The notes below the pieces were generated by a model, which was given only the letters and a program-made list of their open reading frames with translations, was not told where the DNA came from and ran no database searches. Below are positions 16,788-24,972 of a stretch of DNA of 64,000 nt, one piece after another (within the stretch, counting starts at the first letter, position 1; each line of letters opens with the position of its first letter). The translations under genes were made by a program, and so were the position numbers. The DNA is from Actinoplanes ianthinogenes (GTDB lineage: Bacteria; Actinomycetota; Actinomycetes; Mycobacteriales; Micromonosporaceae): assembly GCF_018324205.1 (NCBI RefSeq), contig NZ_AP023356.1, positions 4,942,001-5,006,000 of the forward strand, in the 5' to 3' direction.

Positions 16788-16863
16788 GGTTGTTACTCCT
16801 CGCATGCTGATGAGCACTCTGGGGAAGGCGAAATCAGCCTTTGTCCGGTAGTCTCCAAGCCGC

Positions 16864-16908
16864 CGCGTCCACCGTGGACTCGCCCACGATCGGTCCACGA
16901 TGGACGCG
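16864..16908. repeat. 16-bp imperfect inverted repeat with GTGGAC/GTCCAC half-sites
   Basis: CGCGTCCACCGTGGAC is repeated in inverse orientation 13 bp away with one mismatch. Each arm itself contains GTCCA and GTGGAC, so four half-sites are present. It lies 103 bp past the SWIM-gene stop, so it may act as that operon's terminator or as a protein-binding site. Confidence 0.55.
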
Positions 16909-17010
16909 GCCCAGATCTCAGCGTGTGCCCAGACCACGCCTTCCTCTCCACACCCGCACACGTAGGGTGCCGTGACTGCGCGCCGGCAGCGCCTTGGCTC
17001 GGCGGTGGGG

Positions 17011-17841
17011 TTACTCCTCGGGCGGGGTGGCGAGGTCTCGGTAGGTGGGGCGGAGCAGGTCGATCAGAGGGATGTGGCGGACCTTGATCGGGGGCGGATC
17101 CAGGGCTCGGAGCAGCAGCTCGGGCGGGGTGCCGGCGCGGGTGGGGCGCTCTCGGAGGCGGCCGAGGCTCACCGCGGGGGAGTAGAAGTCGGCGAGGCGG
17201 TCGGTGAGAGGCTCGTCGGGGACGGCCAGGGGGTCGACGGTTTCACCGGGGTCGGCGGTGCCTCGCAGGGCATCCAGCAAGGGCTCGCGGGCTCGGCCGC
17301 GCCAGGCCAGGACCAGGAACGGGTCGTCGTCGAAGGCCTCGGCCAGCACGTAGAGGGCGGCGGAACCGTGTTTGCACGGAATGCCCCAGTCGGGGCAGGA
17401 GCAGTCGATGTTCAGCTGGGAGGGGAACAGGGGCAGGCCCAGGTCGGTGAACAGGTCGACGATCTCGCGGGGCATCTCGCCGGCCAGGAGCGCGGCGCGG
17501 TAGAGAGCCTGCGCGCCGAGCGCCTCGGTGATCTCCGTCCACTGTGCCTCGTCGAACGCGGCGATGCGGATCGTCACCTGGTAGGGCGTGGGACGGGAGC
17601 CCTGCACGCGGGCGACGAGCTGCCCAGGGCTCAGCGCGAAGTCGATCACCTGGCCCTTGCGGGCGTAGGCCCGGCCGCGGGCGAGGCGGCCTGGGTCGCA
17701 GACCTCCTCCAGGACGTCGACGAAGCGCCGGGACCACCACTGCTCGCCGATTTTGCCGCGTTTTGAGCGGACGGCGAGGCCACCGTCCACTTCGATCGGA
17801 CGGGCCGCCTCGTAGAACTTGCCGGACTTGTCGAATGGCAT
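17011..17841 (-). CDS. SWIM zinc-finger protein, partner of SNF2 helicase
   Basis: 276 residues with a SWIM motif, CSCPDWGIPCKH, near residues 149-160, giving the C-x-C-xn-C-x-H zinc ligands. SWIM domains bind nucleic acid or protein. The N-terminal part (WWSRRFVDVLEEVCDPGRLARGRAYARKGQV) is the usual lead-in of this bacterial family. The ATG is one base after the helicase stop, so the two are co-expressed; this SNF2-SWIM gene pair is widespread in actinomycetes and suggests one complex acting on DNA. Its exact role is unknown. Confidence 0.87.
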   Translation of the reverse strand: MPFDKSGKFYEAARPIEVDGGLAVRSKRGKIGEQWWSRRFVDVLEEVCDPGRLARGRAYARKGQVIDFALSPGQLVARVQGSRPTPYQVTIRIAAFDEAQWTEITEALGAQALYRAALLAGEMPREIVDLFTDLGLPLFPSQLNIDCSCPDWGIPCKHGSAALYVLAEAFDDDPFLVLAWRGRAREPLLDALRGTADPGETVDPLAVPDEPLTDRLADFYSPAVSLGRLRERPTRAGTPPELLLRALDPPPIKVRHIPLIDLLRPTYRDLATPPEE

Positions 17842-17842
17842 C

Positions 17843-20800
17843 TCAACGCACCGCCGCAGGGTCGAGCGCGAACAACTCGCGCAGCTGATCGGTGCTCAGG
17901 TCGGTGATCCACTCCTCGCCGGTGCCGACGACCGAGGAGGCCAGCGCCTTTTTCCGCTCGATCATCGCGTCGATTTTCTCCTCCAGCGTGCCGGTGCAGA
18001 TGAACTTGCGCACCTGCACGTTGCGCGACTGTCCGATGCGGAATGCGCGGTCGGTGGCCTGGTCCTCGACGGCCGGGTTCCACCACCGGTCGAAGTGGAC
18101 GACGTGGTTGGCGGCGGTGAGATTCAGACCGGTGCCGGCCGCTTTCAGCGAGAGCAGGAAGAGCATCGGCTCGTCCGCGGTCTGGAAGCGCTCGACCAGC
18201 TCGTCGCGGCGGGCTTTGCTGAGGCCGCCGTGCAACCAGAGCACCGGGCGGTCGAGGTGGGCGGCGAGATAGGGCTGGAGCAGCGAGCCCCACTCCGCAT
18301 ACTGCGTGAAGACCAGCGCCTTGTCGCCGTCCTCGACGATCTCCTCGGCCAGCTCCTCGAGCCGGGCCAGCTTGCCGGACCGGTCGGGCAGCCGGGAGCC
18401 GTCTTTGAGCAGGTGGGCCGGGTGGTTGCAGACCTGCTTGAGCTTCATCATCGCGGCCAGCACGTTGCCCCGCCGCTGGATGCCCTCGCTGCCCTCGATC
18501 TCGGACATCATGTCCTCGACCACGGCCTGATAGAGCGTGGCCTGCTCGGGGGTGAGCGTGCACCACACCTTCATCTCGTTTTTCTCCGGGAGGTCCGAGA
18601 TGATGCTCTTGTCGGTTTTCAGCCGGCGCAGGACGAACGGCCCGGTCGCCCGTTTCAGGGCGGCGGTGGCGTCCGGATCCTGGTTGACCTCGATCGGCTC
18701 CTGGAAGCGGCGGCGGAACCTTTTCGCCGGGCCGAGCAGCCCGGGATTGCAGAAGTCCATGATGGACCACAGCTCGGCCAGATGATTTTCCACCGGAGTG
18801 CCGGTCAGGGCGAGACGTGTCCGGGCCGGGATGGCGCGCACGGCCTGGGACTGGCGGGTGCCGCTGTTCTTGATCGCCTGGGCCTCGTCGCACGCCACCC
18901 GGCTCCAGCCGATCTGCCGCAGGGCCTCCAGGTCGCGCAGCGCCGTGCCGTAGGTGGTCAGCACCAGGTCCGCCTCGGCGACCGCGGCGAGGAAGTCGTC
19001 GCCGCGCTGCCGGGTGGCGCCGTGGTGCACGTAGACGCGCAGGCCCGGGGCGAAGCGAGCCGCCTCCTTCTGCCAGTTCGTGATCAGGGACATCGGGCAG
19101 ATCAGCAGGGTGGGCAGCACCTCGCCCGGGCCGGCGCCGACGCGCTCGGTGAGCAGCAGCGAGATGGTCTGCGCGGTTTTGCCCAGGCCCATGTCGTCGG
19201 CGAGGATGCCGCCCAGCCCGAGCCGGCTGAGGAAGTGCAGCCAGGACAGGCCGCGTTCCTGATAGGGCCGCAGGGCGCCCTGGAAGCCGATCGGCGTGGG
19301 CATCGGGTCGAGGCGCTCCGAGGCCTGGCCGGACAGCAGGTCACCGAGGGTGCCGTCGGCGTCGACCTCGACCAGCGGCAGATCCTCCTCGCCGCCTTCG
19401 GCCACCTGCTGGAGCACCTCGGCGGCGGTGAGATCGCCCTCGCGCCGCCGGCCGACCGCCTTGAGCGCGGCCTTGAGCTGACGATCGTCGAGCTCCACCC
19501 ACTGGCCGCGGACCCGGACCAGCGGCACCTTGAGCCGGGCCAGCTCGGCCAGCTCCTCGGCGCTCACCACGCTGTCGCCGATCACCAGGTCGAGACGGAA
19601 GGCGACGATCTCGGTGAGGCCGAAACCGGAATCCGCGGCGGCCCGGGAGGAACTGCCGGACTTGGACTTGGACCGGGTGGTCAGCTTGAGGCCGACGCCC
19701 TTGCGCCCGGCCCAGGACGGCAGCTGCACCCCGAACCCGGCGGCCTGGAGCAGCGGGGCCGCCTGGCGAAGGAAGTCATAGGCCTCGGCCGTGCTCAGCG
19801 TCATCGCGGCGGGCTGCTGCTCACGCAGTGCCTCGTGCAGCGCCGGGAACAGCCGGACGGCCCGGCCCAGCCCGGCGAGCAGCGCCTCGTCGGGCCGCCG
19901 CGGCAGGCCCGGGAAGCGCTCGCCGGCCCAGACGGCCTCGGCCGGCAGGTAGAGGCCGGAGTCCTCGGCGGACTGGAGGGCGAACTCCAGATCCCAGGCA
20001 TCCTCGCCCGGCTCCGGCTCGATCAGCCGGAAGCTGACCCGGATCGGACCGTTGGCCGCCTGGGCGGCTCGCATCCAATCGTCCAGTGCCTTGCGCAGGT
20101 CACGCAGCTCGGCGGCGGGCGCGTCGGGCAGCGTGGGGTCGGTGGCGGTCAGCGCGCCGACCCAGCGGTCGGGCAGCGGGGCACGTGACCCGGCGCGATG
20201 CCCGCCGAGGATCTTTTCCGGCAGGGTGACCCGGGCGGCCGCGTCGAGCATCGTCTCCAGCGCGTCCCGTAACGTGCGTCCGACCTCGTGTCCCGCCGAG
20301 CCGGCGCCCGTGGCGGCCGTCGAGGTGCGCCGGGCGGCAGGACGATCGGTCGGAGTGGTGAGAGCTCGGGTGACCGGGGGCATGCCGGCCGCGAAGTCGC
20401 GGTAGGTAGCCAGGTCGGGACCGGTGAGCACGGAGCGCCACCGGGCCGTGGGGATGCCGTCCTCGATCGTCAGCTGGGGCAGCATGCGACCCCGCTGGGC
20501 CAGGTCGCAGGACCAGCCGGCAAGCAGGCAGAGATAACGCAGCGAGGCGCCGGCGACCCACGGCGCGGCCGGGTCGGGCTCGGCGAGCTCGGCCAGCAGG
20601 CCCAGGGCGGACTCTCCGGCGATCGCGAGGGTGGGCACGGTCCAGTCGGCGAGGCGAACTCCGCGCGGGGAGGTCATCTCGATGCCGGTCTCGGGTGAGG
20701 GGATCGGGCCACGTGCCGTGCTGGGCAGCTGGATCAGGGAGCTGCCGGCGGTCGCCTCCGGAAGGTCGAGGGCGGCGGTCAGCGATGCGGTGCCGGCCGC

Positions 20801-20926
20801 GAACGGATGTGGCCGGAGTCTCGCCCGGGAGGGCGTGGACTCCTCGATGGCGGGCTCCTCGGCCCAGAGCAGCAGTCGGCCTTGGCGCCCCGACCCGGGC
20901 GCCCAGCCGCCGTGAACGACGAGCAC
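17843..20926 (-). CDS. SNF2/HepA-family DEAD/DEAH helicase-like ATPase
   Basis: 1027 residues. The first 500 or so form the bacterial SNF2-associated N-terminal region. The two RecA-like domains follow: DDMGLGKTAQT (motif I) near residue 589, CDEAQAIKN (motif II) near 679, LALTGTPVEN (III), then VFTQYAEWG, LSLKAAGTGLNLTAANHVVHFD and QATDRAFRIGQ (V-VI) near 930-970. It is an ATP-driven DNA translocase rather than a strand-separating helicase. It starts with GTG 39 bp after the VOC gene and is followed by the SWIM gene, so a three-gene operon is possible. A role in chromatin or transcription repair is inference. Confidence 0.93.
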   Translation of the reverse strand: MLVVHGGWAPGSGRQGRLLLWAEEPAIEESTPSRARLRPHPFAAGTASLTAALDLPEATAGSSLIQLPSTARGPIPSPETGIEMTSPRGVRLADWTVPTLAIAGESALGLLAELAEPDPAAPWVAGASLRYLCLLAGWSCDLAQRGRMLPQLTIEDGIPTARWRSVLTGPDLATYRDFAAGMPPVTRALTTPTDRPAARRTSTAATGAGSAGHEVGRTLRDALETMLDAAARVTLPEKILGGHRAGSRAPLPDRWVGALTATDPTLPDAPAAELRDLRKALDDWMRAAQAANGPIRVSFRLIEPEPGEDAWDLEFALQSAEDSGLYLPAEAVWAGERFPGLPRRPDEALLAGLGRAVRLFPALHEALREQQPAAMTLSTAEAYDFLRQAAPLLQAAGFGVQLPSWAGRKGVGLKLTTRSKSKSGSSSRAAADSGFGLTEIVAFRLDLVIGDSVVSAEELAELARLKVPLVRVRGQWVELDDRQLKAALKAVGRRREGDLTAAEVLQQVAEGGEEDLPLVEVDADGTLGDLLSGQASERLDPMPTPIGFQGALRPYQERGLSWLHFLSRLGLGGILADDMGLGKTAQTISLLLTERVGAGPGEVLPTLLICPMSLITNWQKEAARFAPGLRVYVHHGATRQRGDDFLAAVAEADLVLTTYGTALRDLEALRQIGWSRVACDEAQAIKNSGTRQSQAVRAIPARTRLALTGTPVENHLAELWSIMDFCNPGLLGPAKRFRRRFQEPIEVNQDPDATAALKRATGPFVLRRLKTDKSIISDLPEKNEMKVWCTLTPEQATLYQAVVEDMMSEIEGSEGIQRRGNVLAAMMKLKQVCNHPAHLLKDGSRLPDRSGKLARLEELAEEIVEDGDKALVFTQYAEWGSLLQPYLAAHLDRPVLWLHGGLSKARRDELVERFQTADEPMLFLLSLKAAGTGLNLTAANHVVHFDRWWNPAVEDQATDRAFRIGQSRNVQVRKFICTGTLEEKIDAMIERKKALASSVVGTGEEWITDLSTDQLRELFALDPAAVR

Positions 20927-20965
20927 TTCAACCCCCTGAACAGTCCGTCGAGATTATCGGCTCGA

Positions 20966-21346
20966 CTACTGCTCGGCGAACTCCGCGAGCTCGTAAACAA
21001 CCCCGTTCGGGTCGGTGACCAGGAGCAGCCGCTCGCCCCAGGGCTCCTCACGGATCGGCAACGAGGGCTCGACGCCCTCGGCGCGCAGCCGGTCCTGCTC
21101 GGCGTCCAGATCGTCGACCACGAAGGCGATGATGGTGCCCGCGACCCGCACCTGGCGCAGCTCCGGCGGCAGCACCTCCAGGCCGACGGCGTGGAAGACC
21201 ACGTCGACCGCGTCGTCGTCGCGCCTCATCGAGGCGAAACCGTCGGCGGCCATCCGCTCGCGGTAGCCGAAGTGATCCGCGAGAAACTTGCTGGAGGACG
21301 GGACGTCGTCGACGGTGACACAGACGACGGACGACGTGATGCGCAT
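20966..21346 (-). CDS. VOC family protein (single glyoxalase domain)
   Basis: 126 residues, one VOC domain made of two beta-alpha-beta-beta-beta units: MRITSSVVCVTVDDVPSSSKFLADHFGY at the start and LLLVTDPNGVVYELAEF at the end, with a metal-ligand Glu in the last strand. These proteins bind or detoxify small molecules. It is divergent from the TetR gene, with a strong operator between them, so it is the probable target of that regulator. It may also be co-transcribed with the SNF2 gene 39 bp downstream. Confidence 0.88.
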   Translation of the reverse strand: MRITSSVVCVTVDDVPSSSKFLADHFGYRERMAADGFASMRRDDDAVDVVFHAVGLEVLPPELRQVRVAGTIIAFVVDDLDAEQDRLRAEGVEPSLPIREEPWGERLLLVTDPNGVVYELAEFAEQ

Positions 21347-21370
21347 GGCGCCTCCCCAAGGGCGAGTTAG

Positions 21371-21399
21371 TTGTACGCCGTACAGAATACGCCGTACAA
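21371..21399. promoter_or_regulatory. TetR operator between VOC and TetR genes
   Basis: TTGTACG and CGTACAA form the ends of a 29-bp dyad, and TACGCCGTACA occurs twice 15 bp apart as a direct repeat (21374 and 21389). The site ends 18 bp before the TetR start and lies 24 bp before the VOC start, covering both likely promoters. This is the classic layout for an autorepressing TetR regulator. Confidence 0.75.
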
Positions 21400-21417
21400 G
21401 AAAGGAGTGCCACCCCG

Positions 21418-22179
21418 ATGGCCGAAGCGCGCCACACCCTCGACCTTCTGTGGTTTCCGGAGGCGGCCGAGCGCAAGCGGGGCCGTCGCCCGGGCCTCAC
21501 CGTGGCCCGCGTCGTCGAGGCCGGCATCGCCCTGGCCGACGCCGAGGGCTTGGAGGCGGTGTCGATGCGCCGGGTCGCGGGCGAGCTCGGCGTGGTGCCG
21601 ATGACGCTGTACACCTACGTGCCGGACAAGGCGACCCTGCTGGAGCTGATGCTGGACCGGGTCTACCTGGCGATGCCGCGCCGTGAGCTGCCGGACCGGC
21701 CGTGGCGGGAGCGGCTCTCCGCGGTCGCCGAGGAGAACCGCAGCCTGGTCGCCGAGCACCCGTGGGTGGCCGAGCTGCCGGCCAACCGGCCGCCGCTGGG
21801 TCCCGGCCTGATGGCGAAGTACGAGCACGAGCTGCGGGCCTTCGACGGCTGCGGGCTGACCGACGTGGAGATCGACGCGGCGCTGACCTTCCTGATCGGG
21901 TTCGTGCAGTCCTCCGCGCGGACCGCCGCCGACGTGCGGGCCGCCGCGGCGCGCGCCGGGGAGACCGACGTCGCCTGGTGGCAGGAGCGCGGCCCGGTCC
22001 TCGAGATGGTCTTCGACCAGCACACCTACCCGACCGCGGTGCGGGTCGGCGCGGCGGCGGGCGAGGCGATGGGCTCGGCCTACGACCCCGAGCACGCGTA
22101 CGCGTTCGGCCTGGCACGTGTGCTGGACGGCCTGGGCGCGCTGATCGACGGCCGAGCCTCCGGTGACCCGCGCCGCTGA
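21418..22179 (+). CDS. TetR/AcrR-family transcriptional repressor
   Basis: 253 residues. After about 25 residues the TetR HTH is clear: LTVARVVEAGIALADAEGLEA, recognition helix MRRVAGELGVVPMTLYTYV. The rest is an all-helical ligand domain of the TetR_C type, with a length typical of that subgroup. The ATG has AAAGGAG 11 bp upstream. It is divergent from the VOC gene and should repress both by binding the repeat-rich site between them. Its ligand is unknown. Confidence 0.92.
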   Translation: MAEARHTLDLLWFPEAAERKRGRRPGLTVARVVEAGIALADAEGLEAVSMRRVAGELGVVPMTLYTYVPDKATLLELMLDRVYLAMPRRELPDRPWRERLSAVAEENRSLVAEHPWVAELPANRPPLGPGLMAKYEHELRAFDGCGLTDVEIDAALTFLIGFVQSSARTAADVRAAAARAGETDVAWWQERGPVLEMVFDQHTYPTAVRVGAAAGEAMGSAYDPEHAYAFGLARVLDGLGALIDGRASGDPRR

Positions 22180-22212
22180 CGACCGGCGGAGAGTGGACGT
22201 ACGCTTCCTGTC

Positions 22213-23448
22213 GTGACGGTGAATCCGGAGATCGACAGCATCCTTCAGCGTGGCGCCGACGGTGGGCGGATCACGCCCGACGAGGCGCTGCTGCTCTACA
22301 CGGAGGCCCCGTTCCACGCGCTGGGCGAGGCTGCCGACGCGGTCCGCCGCCGGCGCTACCCGGACGGCATCGTCACCTACCTGATCGACCGCAACATCAA
22401 CTACACCAACGTGTGCGTCACGGCGTGCAAGTTCTGTGCGTTCTTCCGGGCACCCAAGCACAAAGAGGGCTGGTCGCACCCGACCGAGGAGATCCTGCGC
22501 CGGTGCGGCGAGGCGGTGGAGCTCGGCGCCACCCAGGTGATGCTCCAGGGCGGCCACCACCCGGACTACGGGGTGGAGTATTACGAGGAGCTGTTCTCCT
22601 CGGTCAAGCAGGCGTTCCCGCAGCTCGCCATCCACTCGATCGGCCCGAGTGAGATCCTGCACATGGCCAAGGTCTCGGGTGTCTCGATCGAGGACGCGAT
22701 CATCCGGATCAAGGCGGCCGGCCTGGACTCGATCGCCGGCGCCGGCGCCGAGATGCTGCCCGACCGCCCGCGCAAGGCGATCGCCCCGCTGAAGGAGAGC
22801 GGAGCCCGCTGGCTCGAGGTGATGGCGGTCGCGCACCGTAACGGCCTGTCGTCGACCGCGACCATGATGATGGGCACCGGCGAGACGAATGCCGAGCGCA
22901 TCGAGCACATCCGGATGATCCGCGACGTGCAGGACCTGGCCGTGGCGAACGGGTACCGCGACGTTCCGGTCGAGGAGTCGCACGAGGTCGGCGGCTTCCG
23001 CGCGTTCATCCCGTGGACCTACCAGCCGGAGAACAACCACCTCAAGGGCCGCACCCAGGCCACCACGATGGAGTATTTGCGCTTCATCGCCGTCTCCCGG
23101 CTGTTCTTCGACAACGTCGCGCACCTCCAGGCGTCCTGGCTGACCACCGGCAAGGACATCGGCCAGCTCTCGCTGCACATGGGCGTCGACGACCTGGGCT
23201 CGATCATGCTGGAGGAGAACGTGATCTCCTCGGCCGGCGCCCGGCACCGCTCCAACCTGCAGGAGCTGATCTCGATGATCCGCACCGCGGACCGGATCCC
23301 GGCCTGGCGCGACACCTGGTACAAGCGCCTCGCGGTGCACCGGACCGCCGCCGACGACCCGACCGACGACCGGGTGGTGTCGCACTTCTCATCGATCGCG
23401 ATCCCCGGTGGCGGACGGAAACAGCTGCCGCTGGTCGAGGCCAGCTGA
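22213..23448 (+). CDS. mqnC: Cyclic dehypoxanthinyl futalosine synthase MqnC
   Basis: 411-residue radical SAM enzyme. The cluster cysteines are C68-x3-C72-x2-C75 in CVTACKFCAF, followed by the glycine-rich QVMLQGGHHPDYG SAM segment. YLIDRNINYTN before the cluster is typical of MqnC and the F420 FbiC family. It closes the ring of dehypoxanthine futalosine, a middle step in menaquinone synthesis. It starts with GTG 33 bp after the TetR gene. It opens the quinone and respiration block that continues through nuo. Confidence 0.95.
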   Translation: MTVNPEIDSILQRGADGGRITPDEALLLYTEAPFHALGEAADAVRRRRYPDGIVTYLIDRNINYTNVCVTACKFCAFFRAPKHKEGWSHPTEEILRRCGEAVELGATQVMLQGGHHPDYGVEYYEELFSSVKQAFPQLAIHSIGPSEILHMAKVSGVSIEDAIIRIKAAGLDSIAGAGAEMLPDRPRKAIAPLKESGARWLEVMAVAHRNGLSSTATMMMGTGETNAERIEHIRMIRDVQDLAVANGYRDVPVEESHEVGGFRAFIPWTYQPENNHLKGRTQATTMEYLRFIAVSRLFFDNVAHLQASWLTTGKDIGQLSLHMGVDDLGSIMLEENVISSAGARHRSNLQELISMIRTADRIPAWRDTWYKRLAVHRTAADDPTDDRVVSHFSSIAIPGGGRKQLPLVEAS

Positions 23449-23680
23449 CCGTCGCCGCGACCGGATCGTTACCGGCTGCCTGCGTACCCGACCCCTTCGG
23501 CGGTTCCCGCCTGACCGTTCGGCCAGGGTGGGGATCGTCGGACCGGTGAGGGCTGTATTGCTCCTTCGTAACGAGCCCGCCGGTTGCCTGTACCCGCTCG
23601 TTCGCGCTGGTTACGTTGCCTGCGTAAGGCATTGAAACACTCATGCGTCGCCAGCCGCGGGTCCGCGCCGGTGACGAGCA

Positions 23681-23710
23681 TTCGGACCCGACCGATGGCG
23701 GTCGTATATA
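23681..23710 (+). promoter_or_regulatory. Candidate menG promoter
   Basis: TTCGGA (23681-23686) and TATATA (23705-23710) are separated by 18 bp. TATATA is a very strong -10 candidate in such GC-rich DNA. Transcription would begin near 23717, just ahead of the hairpin in the menG leader. The -35 match is weak. Confidence 0.45.
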
Positions 23711-23723
23711 TAACGCACAAGGT

Positions 23724-23753
23724 ACGGGCGGGATGGGACACCATCCCGCCCGT
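23724..23753 (+). promoter_or_regulatory. 13-bp terminator-like hairpin in the menG leader
   Basis: A perfect stem ACGGGCGGGATGG with its complement and a GACA loop is followed by TCTGTTAT. It ends 31 bp before the menG GTG. If the TATATA promoter is used it lies at the very 5' end of the transcript, where it could stabilise the mRNA or attenuate it; for readthrough from mqnC it could act as a terminator. Confidence 0.65.
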
Positions 23754-23784
23754 TCTGTTATGCGGGGTGGCCTAGTGTTTCAGC

Positions 23785-24483
23785 GTGACGCGCGCAGATC
23801 TGGACAAGCAGCCGCACGAGGTCGCCGAGATGTTCGACGGCGTCGCCAAGCGGTATGACCTGACCAACACGGTGATCTCACTCGGCCAGGACCGGGGCTG
23901 GCGCAAGGCCACCCGGGAGGCGCTCGGCCTCCGGCCGGGGGAGCGAGTGCTGGACGTGGGCGCGGGCACCGGTGTCTCCACCGACGAGCTGGGCCGCTCC
24001 GGCGCCTTCGCGGTCGGCGCGGACCTCTCGGTCGGGATGCTCCAGGCCGGCCGGCGGGTGCGGCCGGACGTGCCGTTGCTGGCCGGGGACGCGCTGCGGC
24101 TGCCGTTCCCGGATGCCACCTTCGACGCGGTGACCATCTCCTTCGCGTTGCGCAACGTGGTGGACACCTCGGCCGCGCTGCGTGAGTTCGGCCGGGTCAC
24201 CCGTCCGGGTGGACGGCTGGTGGTGTGCGAGTTCAGCACTCCGACGAACCCGGCGTTCCGGACCGTCTACATGCAGTATTTGATGCGCTCGCTGCCGGCG
24301 GTGGCGCGCGGGGTGTCGAGCAACCCGGACGCGTATGTGTATCTGGCGGAGTCGATCCGGGCGTGGCCGGACCAGGCGGGGCTGGCGGCGCGGATCGCCG
24401 AGGCGGGGCCGTGGGACCGGGTCGGCTGGCGGAACCTGACCGGCGGGGTGGTGGCCCTGCACCGAGCCACGCGACGGAGCTGA
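23785..24483 (+). CDS. menG: Demethylmenaquinone methyltransferase MenG (UbiE family)
   Basis: 232 residues of a class I SAM methyltransferase. Family motifs are EMFDGVAKRYDLTN near residue 15, the SAM loop VLDVGAGTGVSTDEL near 55, and the UbiE-specific ISFALRNVVD near 115. It adds the final C-methyl group to demethylmenaquinone. A GTG start is used. The last codons and stop fall inside the first copy of a 37-bp tandem repeat. It sits between mqnC and the menJ-like gene, consistent with one quinone pathway. Confidence 0.94.
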   Translation: MTRADLDKQPHEVAEMFDGVAKRYDLTNTVISLGQDRGWRKATREALGLRPGERVLDVGAGTGVSTDELGRSGAFAVGADLSVGMLQAGRRVRPDVPLLAGDALRLPFPDATFDAVTISFALRNVVDTSAALREFGRVTRPGGRLVVCEFSTPTNPAFRTVYMQYLMRSLPAVARGVSSNPDAYVYLAESIRAWPDQAGLAARIAEAGPWDRVGWRNLTGGVVALHRATRRS

Positions 24484-24559
24484 TCGCGCGGGAGGAAGCC
24501 GAGCCACGCGACGGAGCTGATCGCGCGGGAGGAAGCCGAGCCACGCGACGGAGCTGATC
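24464..24559 (+). repeat. 37-bp tandem repeat through the menG stop codon
   Basis: A 37-bp unit is present in two identical full copies (24464-24500, 24501-24537) and a 22-bp third copy. The unit begins GAGCCACGCGACGGAGCTGA, which encodes the C-terminal MenG residues and its stop, so every copy keeps the same ending. Identity of copies points to recent duplication. Confidence 0.95.
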
Positions 24560-24638
24560 ACGTACCCAAAAGGGTCTTGTTTGGATTGAATCGGGCGTTT
24601 GGTGAACAGCGTGCGAAAGGGCTGTTTAGCTCGATGTC

Positions 24639-24899
24639 ATGACGAAACTCGGTGCGCTTGAGGACACTGACATCGATCTCTCGATCGACGAAGGCGAGGC
24701 TGGGGAGCGGCGGGCCAGCGAGCTGGCCAACCGCATCCGGATGGTGGCCGCGCAAGATCCGCTATTGGCGCAAGACCTGGTAGAGGAACTGATCGTTGCT
24801 CTGGACCGGGCCATGGACGGGACCATCAGAGATCATCTCGACGGTCCGGCACGTGGGATGGCTGAGCGCGTTTTGGGAGAGTCTGACCCGATTCAGTAA
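24639..24899 (+). CDS. Small acidic hypothetical protein
   Basis: 86 residues, acidic and mainly helical by composition, with no membrane segment or known motif. Sequence elements are a D/E-rich start (LEDTDIDLSIDEGEAGE) and a helix-rich centre (NRIRMVAAQDPLLAQDLVEELIVALDRAMDG). The region is less GC-rich than its neighbours. The ATG lacks a strong ribosome-binding site. Codon use in the middle looks coding. It lies between menG and the menJ-like gene but has no known link to quinone synthesis. It could be a small adaptor; function not assigned. Confidence 0.55.
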   Translation: MTKLGALEDTDIDLSIDEGEAGERRASELANRIRMVAAQDPLLAQDLVEELIVALDRAMDGTIRDHLDGPARGMAERVLGESDPIQ

Positions 24900-24913
24900 C
24901 CGGCTCACAACAA

Positions 24914-24927
24914 TCAGGTCGACCTGA
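24914..24927. promoter_or_regulatory. Perfect 14-bp palindrome upstream of the menJ-like gene
   Basis: TCAGGTCGACCTGA is fully self-complementary. It lies 89 bp upstream of the GTG start, a usual place for an operator or activator site. The binding protein is not known. Confidence 0.45.
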
Positions 24928-24972
24928 GTGCAAAGATCGTCGATAGTCGGCCTAGACTCCGACCGAGGCATG

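Larger units (their letters stand above)
16715..17010. other. 296-bp intergenic region
   Basis: No convincing gene. It carries the promoter side of the aldo/keto reductase gene and the 3' side of the SWIM gene. Contents: a 6-bp inverted repeat at 16772-16787 and a 16-bp imperfect inverted repeat at 16864-16908, both listed separately. A 78-codon minus-strand open frame has no family features and poor codon pattern. Confidence 0.6.
23449..23784. other. 336-bp intergenic region upstream of menG
   Basis: No gene is supported. It has several short dyads: AACGAGC/GCTCGTT (23570-23576 and 23596-23602), TTACG/CGTAA (23611-23627), a TATATA-containing promoter candidate and a 13-bp hairpin near menG. 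GCCTGCGTA occurs at about 23478 and 23618. A small RNA could be encoded here, but nothing proves it. Confidence 0.5.

Noticed and set aside
16725..16961. 78-codon minus-strand gene upstream of the aldo/keto reductase
   Set aside because: No ribosome-binding site, no family features, and it spans the two intergenic inverted repeats.
23541..23760. tRNA or known riboswitch upstream of menG
   Set aside because: There are several small hairpins but no cloverleaf, no CCA end and no recognised riboswitch core.
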